Shown here piece after piece: positions 7,457-14,031 of a stretch of 14,031 nucleotides of DNA. Under the pieces are notes generated by a model. That model was not told the DNA's origin. It searched no databases and worked only from the letters and a program-made list of their open reading frames with translations. Every line of letters starts with the position of its first letter. The first letter of the stretch is position 1. This DNA comes from Dictyocoela muelleri (Eukaryota > Microsporidia), in NCBI GenBank assembly GCA_016256075.1, contig SDVU01000390.1:1-14031 (forward strand), written 5' to 3'. The position numbers were made by a program, and so were the translations under genes.

Positions 7457-8523
7457 AAACAAGATTTTAATTAATTTATTTCTCTTGTAAAAGAATAATT
7501 AAGCTTTTATGGCGCAAATAACGTTTTAAATTGCGATGAGACTGAGCTTTTCTATAAGCTTTCGCCTTCAAAAAGTTTAGTTACTCGTGTAAGAAGAGAT
7601 ATTAAAAAATACGAGTATAGAATAACATTCATGTTGGCATGTAATATGACAGGAACAGAAAAATTAGAACCTGTAATTATAGGAAGGTCTAAAAATCCAA
7701 AGGCATTTAAGGTGTTCAAATAGATTTTTATTGTAAATATTAGAAGAATTAGACCGCTTGTATGACATCTTCAGATTTTAACAGGTGGCTTCTTGAACTA
7801 AATGAAAAATTTAGAGTTAGAAATAAAAAGATCTTATTGATTCTTGATAATTCCTCATCTCATATAATTACTTGTCAACTTACACACATGGAACTTTTTT
7901 TAGCCAAAAAATAGTACTTCTAAACTGCAACCTCTTGATGCAGGTACAAAAAGAAGTTTTAAAGCAAAATAGTTCTGCTATCAACTTTCTAATATAAATA
8001 GCAAGATATCACTGACTAGTCATGTTGAAATTTTGTTTAAATAAAGAACTATAAGAGATGCAGTTATTTTTTTCAAAATATGCTTGGGATGTTGTAAGTC
8101 AAGAAACAATAAGAAGTTCTTGGGAGAAAGTGTTTGAAAAGATAACGAGACGACAGTCCAAAATACACTCATCTATACTGAATCAATTGAAAATTATTCC
8201 ATTTTAATGACTAATCTACATATTCCAGATATAGTAGATGAATCGGAATTCCTAGACCTTGACATTAATGCAGCAGATGTGCTAGATGTTTATCCCGAGA
8301 AAATATCTCTAAGAAATTTCAATAGTAAAAAAACGACGAAGATTCAGATCCTAAATCTTTAGAGGCAGAAAAAGATGTTTCTAATATATCAATAGATGAA
8401 GCCTTCTGTTATTTAGAAAGTTTAAAAATATATTTTTCTAACCAACAAATGAACAAAAACACATATGATTCGTTGAAATCACTTGAAGAGCAGTTAATTA
8501 TTGATAAAAAAAGAAATAAGTAA
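7457..8523 (+). pseudogene. pogo/Tigger transposase, catalytic and C-terminal part
   Basis: Continuation of the gene begun at 3884. It shows FYGANNVLNCDETELFYKL (first Asp, 7535-7537), then TGTEKLEPVIIGRSKNPKAF, RWLLELNEKF and ILLILDNSSSH (second Asp, 7845-7847), and KLQPLDAG (third Asp, 7937-7939). The last two are about 30 residues apart, as in the pogo/Tigger DD30D group. A later block (SKYAWDVVSQETIRSSWEKV) is the conserved AW..V...TI..CW region. The C-terminus FCYLESLKIYFSNQQ ends at TAA near 8521-8523. Numerous stops and frameshifts make it the most decayed of the three nested genes. With the 5' part, total length would be ~500 residues, usual for Tigger. Confidence 0.85.
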
Positions 8524-8640
8524 AAAACAATTTTTGATTACTTTAACAAAAATTCTTAATTTGAAAAAAAAACAAGTTTCTTTTTTTGCGCACCTTTTTT
8601 TGACACTTTTCTTAGAATCAGTCAATATTCAAAAAAAGAG

Positions 8641-9240
8641 AGATAACGAATATATATCATTTTTGTAAATAAAAATCTTTTACAGTAAAACGGGGTAGTA
8701 GCATCAAATCATCGAAATCTATTTTTGGCTTTTACATTAAATTTACCTGTTTCCCTCGAGAACACGACAAACTCAAGAAAAAACAATATTTTAATCAAAA
8801 TAAAATAATTCAAAATCTTTGCAACCATATTGTGATTGACGTATTGATATTTATAAGCTACTTGAAGATAATCAATTAAATTAGATATTTAAAGTTTTTG
8901 TTATATTTTTATGTGAAACCAAATTTTATAGTCGTTAAAAAATAGATCTTAAGAAAAATTTTCCCTTGTGAGTAAAGGTTTGTAAAACATCAAATTTGGT
9001 CATTATTTTGATTTTCTTTTATATTTCAGGAATTTTTTTTGGAACTAGGTCTCTAACTAGGAACCAATAAACATTCATGAATCGACCTTACAAAAAGATA
9101 GTTTATTTTAGGCCTTCTGTGCCTTACTACCATGGATGATATTTTTTGCGTGTGTGTCAATGAAATATGTTTATATTCCGGAATGTTTCTAGATAATCCA
9201 TGTAATATAATCCTATTTACAATGTTACAGACGAATAAAA
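8641..9240. other. Non-coding AT-rich stretch
   Basis: No gene is recognised. TACAGTAAAACGGGG at 8683-8697 looks like an isolated TA plus CAG transposon end, but it points away from the pogo element and has no partner in view. Confidence 0.5.
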
Positions 9241-9249
9241 ATATGCTAC

Positions 9250-9800
9250 TTATAGTAGCAAGCCATTGGACGTTTAAATATGCTTTCCCTTTTCTCTAAA
9301 CTCATTTGTATAGTAGTTTTCCGGATTTTTTTTTAAAAAAGTTTTGACTGGAAAACTTATTATTTGGTACTATCTCTTTAAGCAAAATGGTACTAAACAT
9401 CCGTAAAATTGAGCTTAAAAAAATTGAAATAATATTTTAGCAATAAGACTTATTGCAATGGTTCAAGGATACGTGTAATTCTTTATTTACAAAAACGAAT
9501 TACAGTTTTTTAAATATATAGTTATACACACTAGAAGATATTGTACCCATTATAGAGTGTTGGTGGCATAAATTTTCTTTCGATTTCTGTAAGCTCATTT
9601 TATGGGTGTTCAAAACTTTTTTGGTATGAGACCTAGTACATCTGTGTTTTAAAAAAAAATAGAGTCATACACAACTTAAAATATGTCATTCATGGCAGTA
9701 AGTCATGGAATGCTCAAAAATGCTTTCGCTTTTTCTTAGGCTCATTTTTTAAAATATTTAAAAGTGTTTGGTTGGAGGCTTAGTGCTCATTTTTATGGAG
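9250..9800. repeat. Degenerate tandem repeat, ~147-bp period
   Basis: Three diverged segments share CTTTCxxTTTTCT, then TAxxCTCATTT, then a block like AAAAGTxTTGGxTGGAGxC. The CTCATTT landmarks are at 9301, 9594 and 9741, that is 293 and 147 apart (two units and one). ATGCTTTC recurs at 9280 and 9720, also 440 apart. The expected copy near 9448 is not recognisable. Low identity, so the call is tentative. Confidence 0.4.
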
Positions 9801-9830
9801 ATAAAATTTTGCGAAAGATAAAAAAATTTT

Positions 9831-9866
9831 GGTTCTCCGACGGGGTTCTTATCTCGTTGGAGAACC
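9831..9866. other. Perfect-looking hairpin followed by a T run
   Basis: GGTTCTCCGACG (9831-9842) pairs with CGTTGGAGAACC (9855-9866) with a single G-T wobble, around a 12-nt loop. A run of seven T follows at 9867. The shape is that of a bacterial intrinsic terminator, but in this eukaryotic transposon-rich setting that function is unlikely. It is richer in GC than its surroundings. Confidence 0.6.
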
Positions 9867-9873
9867 TTTTTTT

Positions 9874-11320
9874 ACCCTAATAAGCAGGGAATTCTGACTA
9901 TCGCTACTTTTAAAAAATAAAACATTTGGAGTGTTTCTAAGACATCCCTATTGAGATTAAATTCTGAATTAAAAAATCAAATTCGTAATAAAGTTTAAAT
10001 TTTAAAAATTGAATCGGTTAAAAGTTAAATTATTAAAAAATTATTCAGGAGAAAGTTTAATTACTAAAAATTGAATTCAGGTTAACATATTTATTTAAGT
10101 TAAATATATTTATTTTACCGAACAAAATATCTAGGTGAAAATTATATATTAATACAGATTCCCTGATGTACCACTAATAATAATTTGGATTGTGACTAGT
10201 CAAAGATAAATAAAATGTTTATAAAGTCGTGTGTTGAGATATAATTTATTTATAATGTATAATCTGCCAATAAATCAAAAAAACTTTCAAAATCTATATG
10301 AGTGAAGAAACGCAACTTGTAAAAACAGTATTTAGAAAAAAATTATGAAGAGTTTAAGGTTTTATTTTTATTTCTCAGCAATTGTTTAATAAACTTTCAA
10401 ATCACTTATTTCTTATAACTTATTTACGAGATTAAAATTTGGATTACGAGAACCACTGATCTATAAACTAATATTACTCTTTGTTGGAAATTATGTATAT
10501 CGTAATCATAAAATCAATTCAAATAAACTAATTTTCTTCATTGCCTTGAATAAAAAGAAATTTTCTAATTAAATTTTTTTAAATGAATTTTTAGATTAAT
10601 TTTTAGATAAATTTTAGTCTCAAATTTTTATCTTAATGTTTCGTTTAACATCTTTAAATCTGTATTGATTGTTTAATCATAATTATAAACTGACCAATTG
10701 TATTTTTTCAAATAAACCAGTTAATTTTTAAAAAATCAAAAATAAATTTAAAAGGAGAATTGATATTATAAATTATTTATTATCGGATGGGTATGTTTAA
10801 TAATAAAAAATATATCTATCTACGAGCATTTGTTATTATTTTATTTAGTTATATTGTGCTATCGATCAATTAATTATCAATAATAAAACGAGTTTTAAAT
10901 AAATAATTATAGACGAAAATGAAATACTTTTTTTATTAAATTATCTTTTCTTCAGGTTAACATTTTTTAGCTTTGTATTTTATATTTTTTATGTTTTGAT
11001 AATAACCATCTTATTACAAAATAAATTATTCGGAATATGTTTTTTGACCATATAAAAAAATAATTTATACATTGAAATTACTAAAATTTAAATTAAAAGT
11101 AAATTTTAGACAGTCTATTCATGAAATATTATGTAACAAATACAAGTTTATTACGTGGTAAGATAGCTTCGTAGTTAAAACATCGAATATAACATTTAAG
11201 CATAAGATTTAAATTATTTAAGTTATCATGTTTAATACGTTAAGCAGTGTTTTGCCCCTTGTTTGTGCTATGCCAATTTTTTTGCCATTAAAAAATCAAA
11301 TAAGGCTACTGAAATCTATA
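9874..11320. other. Long AT-rich non-coding stretch
   Basis: Extremely AT-rich with repeated AAATTxAAT-type words near 9950-10110. No reading frame, RNA gene or transposase motif is recognised on either strand. Confidence 0.6.
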
Positions 11321-11323
11321 TAT

Positions 11324-11400
11324 TATATATTACATGCTGACAAAATCCATATTTGTTAACCCGGAATGTTGTCTCGAACCTTGGTCTTTAGACCTTTGGT
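11324..11400 (-). repeat. Dispersed repeat copy B, possibly SINE-derived
   Basis: Inverted partner of 1-77 (about 85% identical by eye). Read on the minus strand it has GGTTCGAGAC, close to the pol III B box GGTTCGANNCC. Further upstream, around 11432-11443, it has TAGCTTAGGAAG, resembling the A box TRGCNNAGYNGG. The A-to-B distance is longer than in most tRNA-derived SINEs. The minus-strand 3' end runs into a TA-rich tail. SINE origin is plausible but unproven; a solo terminal repeat is the alternative. Confidence 0.6.
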
Positions 11401-11568
11401 TCTTGGTGTTCCAATAATACGTCACTTCCTAAGCTACCCTTAAGCCTGGCTATATACGCTATTTTCGTTTTATCAATGACTCTGCATGATACAGGTAATT
11501 AGTGGATTTTCCATGGTTTTTATTTATATAAAAATCACCACTTTTGCCATGATGCGCCGCAGTGGCTT

Positions 11569-11822
11569 GGCTCCGATTCGCCACTTTTTTCGCCGCTAAA
11601 AACCACTTATGAAATGCATTATTTTTTTTTATTTAGAATTATTATGTATTTCAATTTTTTAGCTGTGAAAAAGCCGTCGATTCGTATTATAGTGGTAGAA
11701 AAAACGTCAATTAGTCACAGAGTGGTAAGGAGGTGTCGATTCTCTGCAGATTAAGAGGTGTCGATTCACTACAGAGTGGTGAAAAAAAACGTCGATTTAC
11801 AACAGAGGGTGAATCGGCCCCT
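11569..11822. mobile_element. MITE-like element with internal tandem units
   Basis: Short inverted ends (GGCTCCGATTCGCCAC at 11569-11584 against GGTGAATCGGCC at 11808-11819) frame a ~254-bp non-coding block. Its right half (11668-11813) is five tandem units of 25-32 bp with the pattern GTCGATTC...ACAGAGTGGT. The left half has several CCACTTTTT / CGCCGC motifs. It is less AT-rich than the neighbourhood. Ends and target duplication are not firmly established. Confidence 0.45.
11668..11813. repeat. Tandem array, five 25-32-bp units
   Basis: Units share CGTCGATTC or TGTCGATTC followed by a variable centre and ACAGAGTGGT (or AGTGGT). They start near 11668, 11698, 11730, 11755 and 11782. Poly-A spacers of five to eight bases precede some units. 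Confidence 0.7.
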
Positions 11823-13480
11823 AAGGTTTATTTAGTGTAAAAAGGGCGCCGAGTTGCCACTTACCGCCATACTCATTCTCACACCTACGAGAGCCCCTTC
11901 CGCTTAATTGTAATATTAGAACAGCACTTAATCAGCTATACATCGCTGTGACAACAGTATATTAATACTGTATTTCTATAGTAATTGTCCGTTTAATGTC
12001 AATTCAAATTATTTTTAAGGTGACGTCAGCGAAGAAAATCTCGATACTTAAATATTATATTTGAGAGAGGTAGCCCTTTGGCTGACAGACAGGGTTACTT
12101 AAATCAAAAAATATTAAATTTGTTCAAATATAATTTAAATTGCTTTGATTTTTATAATGTTTGTAATGCATTTTACATATTCAAGGCCATAGAAATCATC
12201 AAAATTAGGTTAAACACGGCTAATTGTGGGTTTAAAAAATAAATCTTGATTGTATTTTCATCTTGTGTTAACGTTATTAAAATTCATGGTTTACCCCTTT
12301 CCCCATTCCTATTTTATGCTGTTTTTTACCTTGTTTTTACAATGGGGTTTAAAATCAAATTTGTATATATCCCTTTTTTTCTCACATTGATGAAACGAGA
12401 TAAATCTGAATTTTATTTAAATTATTTTCATATTTGCATGTAGTTTTTTTAATTCAATTCATATTTCATATGAATTTTGATTTGCTGACTTATATTTGCA
12501 TTAAAAAAAAGATTATAATCTTCGATAATATTCATTGTTTTCCTTTTTTTTCCATTTCTTCAGAAACAAACCTTAATTAATGCATAAAATTGATTTTTCG
12601 TAAATATCTCCATTTCAATTTTAACACCTGTTGATTTTTCGAAATCTAGCCCTAAATTTAAACAGTTTTAATATCCGTATTTCTAAAATAAGAATCTTTA
12701 TGTGTCATATACTCAATCCTTAACTTTTACCCGAACCCAATGCTAATGTTATTACCATTTGAAGAGCTTCTCGGATTTTTATATTTTCTTTGTATAATTT
12801 ATTAATTCCTATCCTGTATTATGCATAATAAATATTTTGTGAAATGTAAATTACTGTCGTATTATGATTACTTAAGACTTATTTTAAGAGAATATAGCAC
12901 TCAATTTAGAATAAATTGTGGATTAAGGCAATTGACTTTATTATTTAGCAATTAAATATTATTTCATATACGTTTTTACTTTCGCTTTTCATAAATAAAT
13001 AAATAAAGAAGTGGCTAATTAATATTTTGTAATTCAGCAATAATGACATAAATTTATTAAAAATTACTGAGGATTTGTCCAGAACGTACCATCACAATTC
13101 CATTTTCCACCGATTTTAATTGAATTTAATGTGAAAAAAATTTGAAAATAAATAACCAGTCAAGATCATCTATACCACCATCATTTTGTAAAAAAATTCG
13201 GATCTTGTGGGTTTTACTATTAAAAAGGTATGTGGGAGTGGTTGCCGAATCGAAAAAAAATCAATTTGTGTTTAATTTATTTATAAATATTATAAATTTG
13301 ATTTCTTAAAATAATTAAATAAATATTCAAATTTTTTATTTTATAATTCTAAAAAAGAAAAGAGATTAGTTTTAAATATTTAATTAACTTAACAGGGTTA
13401 AAAACAACTGCTCGTTTATTAAAATATATACATAAATTCTCCATAATCATCATATTATAATATGATTTGTAAATCCAGAA
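11823..13480. other. Non-coding stretch
   Basis: No gene is supported. A 65-codon open frame at 12246-12443 uses a TTG start, is hydrophobic and low in complexity, and is expected by chance at this base composition. A 7-bp inverted pair ACAGTAT / ATACTGT lies at 11954-11971. Minus-strand frames around 13080-13110 give CDGTFWTNP, faintly like a MULE first-Asp motif, without supporting flanks. Confidence 0.5.
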
Positions 13481-13483
13481 ATT

Positions 13484-13890
13484 TTAATACAGTTGTAAAT
13501 CACCGAATGATATTCCCATCATTTTATTTAATTCATTTTTTAATTTATTCCATACCGATTCTATATTTTGTGTATGGACACCATTCGTCGGATTAACAAA
13601 ATTTATCCGATGATTCACAGTTTCGTGACTATAAATATTATACTGTGGGTTGTAGGCACGCCATTGATCACTATAAATAATTGTACCTAGTTTGCAAATT
13701 TCGTTTATTATTAGTATCAATGTTTCAACACGCCTATTAGGGAATACACGCACTTAAAACTTAGATGATGTAATATAAGTGTCTTTGATTCTAAATACCT
13801 ATCTATTTACTCTGTATTTCGTTCCAGTATGGTATTTTTGTTTTTACTGAAACCTTGAATCATCTATTTGACTACTAATACTTATACCCC
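13484..13890 (-). pseudogene. Second Merlin (ISXO2-like) transposase remnant
   Basis: Minus-strand frame beginning near 13885 with SQIDDSRFQ (first Asp, codon 13862-13864; the family normally has IDES). It continues in the same frame with KYHTGTKYRVNR, then VFRIKDTYITSSKF, VRVFPNRRVETLILI, IIYSDQWRAYN (second Asp, 13667-13669) and the block NHRINFVNP...HTQNIESVW (Glu, 13559-13561). The DDE triad is recognisable, with 35 residues between the last two. Stops interrupt it at several Trp or Lys/Arg positions, including TAA at 13754-13756, and the C-terminus is cut by a stop at 13484 although family-like sequence seems to follow. The N-terminal Zn and HTH region is not found. It is clearly a different lineage from the Merlin at 1703-2628. 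No TIRs were identified. Confidence 0.8.
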
Positions 13891-13936
13891 TTCAGTCTTA
13901 TAGATTTCGAATCCAGGTATTCTTTTTTTTGTTTTA

Positions 13937-14031
13937 TACAGGGGTTTTCAAACTTATAAACCCCTTTTTTCAAACTTATAAACCCCCTTTTTCAAACTTA
14001 TAAACCCCTTTTTTCAAACTTATAAACCCCC
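13937..14031 (+). repeat. Terminal array of a probable Tc1/mariner-like element leaving the window
   Basis: TA (13937-13938) followed by CAGGGGTTTTCAAACTTATA, the same layout as the Tc1-like end at 4317 (TA, CAGCCCTTTTCATTCTTATA). The core CAAACTTATAAACCCC recurs at 13949, 13971, 13993 and 14015, an exact 22-bp period equal to that of the other element. The array continues to the window edge. No transposase is visible, so the assignment as an element end is an inference from the tip and period. Confidence 0.6.

Larger units (their letters stand above)
3356..8640 (+). mobile_element. pogo/Tigger-like DNA transposon, interrupted by a Tc1-like element
   Basis: A decayed pogo/Tigger element whose transposase runs from 3884 to 8523 on the plus strand. 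It is split at a TA by the element at 4319-7454. The left boundary is tentative: TA followed by CAGTAATCTCGC at 3354-3367 has the form of a pogo end, but no inverted partner was found on the right. The right boundary is set just after the inverted array unit AGAATCAGTC (8624-8633), the reverse complement of the unit repeated in the 5' array. Without the insertion the element would be roughly 2.1 kb. Confidence 0.65.

Noticed and set aside
3356-8640. CRISPR array or defence system as explanation for the 22-bp and ~17-bp arrays
   Set aside because: The repeats have no unique spacers of constant size, lie at transposon ends next to TA duplications, and no cas-like gene is present.
8683-8697. TACAGTAAAACGGGG as the right end of the pogo element
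   Set aside because: It has the orientation of a left end, and it does not mirror the candidate left end at 3356.
9831-9873. Bacterial intrinsic terminator, implying a bacterial contig
   Set aside because: Eukaryotic-type transposons (pogo, MULE with FLYWCH, Tc1-like with TA) and the absence of dense genes argue against a bacterial genome.
11540-11600. Possible tRNA gene in the GC-richer patch
   Set aside because: No consistent acceptor, anticodon and T arms can be drawn; the motifs are explained by the MITE-like inverted ends.
12246-12443. 65-codon hydrophobic plus-strand frame
   Set aside because: TTG start, low complexity, no family resemblance and no neighbours; expected by chance in such AT-rich DNA.
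13080-13110. Minus-strand CDGTFWTNP resembling the MULE first-Asp motif
   Set aside because: Only nine residues fit; flanking translations show no MULE sequence, so chance cannot be excluded.

Overview
This window contains no recognisable host gene, rRNA, tRNA or CRISPR array. It is a very AT-rich, repeat-dense eukaryotic region made largely of decayed cut-and-paste DNA transposons. The superfamilies are Merlin (IS1016/ISXO2-like transposase), Tc1/mariner-IS630 (DD34E spacing), pogo/Tigger (CENP-B-like HTH plus DDE) and MULE with a FLYWCH zinc finger. None of the broken reading frames shows convincing introns. This mix in a very AT-rich genome would fit a large, TE-rich microsporidian or a similar compact parasite. 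The same families also occur in arthropods and other animals, so the organism is a guess.

Layout. 1-77 is a repeat whose inverted partner lies at 11324-11400. About 100-410 is the decayed C-terminal end of a MULE transposase. 1022-1240 is a near-perfect foldback (inverted-repeat) element. A second, older foldback copy (arms 1471-1560 and 2754-2872) is split by a Merlin element (1587-2694, transposase on the minus strand). From about 3356 to 8640 there are three transposons, one inside another. A pogo/Tigger gene (3884-8523, plus strand) is interrupted at a TA by a Tc1/mariner element (4319-7454, transposase on the minus strand). That element is in turn interrupted by a MULE (5255-6863, plus strand), flanked by a 78-bp direct duplication of the target. 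8640-11320 is non-coding AT-rich DNA with a degenerate ~147-bp periodic repeat and one strong hairpin. 11324-11900 is less AT-rich and holds the SINE-like repeat and a ~254-bp MITE-like element with internal ~25-32-bp tandem units. 11823-13480 has no recognisable gene. 13484-13890 is a second, different Merlin transposase remnant (minus strand). From 13939 to the window edge is the terminal array of what looks like another Tc1/mariner-type element running out of the window.

The most interesting theme is the structure of the transposon ends. Several are built from short tandem modules with unequal copy number at the two ends. The Tc1-like element has 7 versus 3 copies of a 22-bp unit, and the element at the right edge of the window has the same exact 22-bp period. 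The pogo element has about 21 units on its 5' side and one inverted unit on its 3' side. Merlin and MULE, which are unrelated superfamilies, share a 10-bp core (GACGCTGTTT) in their terminal repeats. The nesting gives a relative chronology (pogo, then Tc1-like, then MULE) that broadly agrees with how decayed each transposase is.
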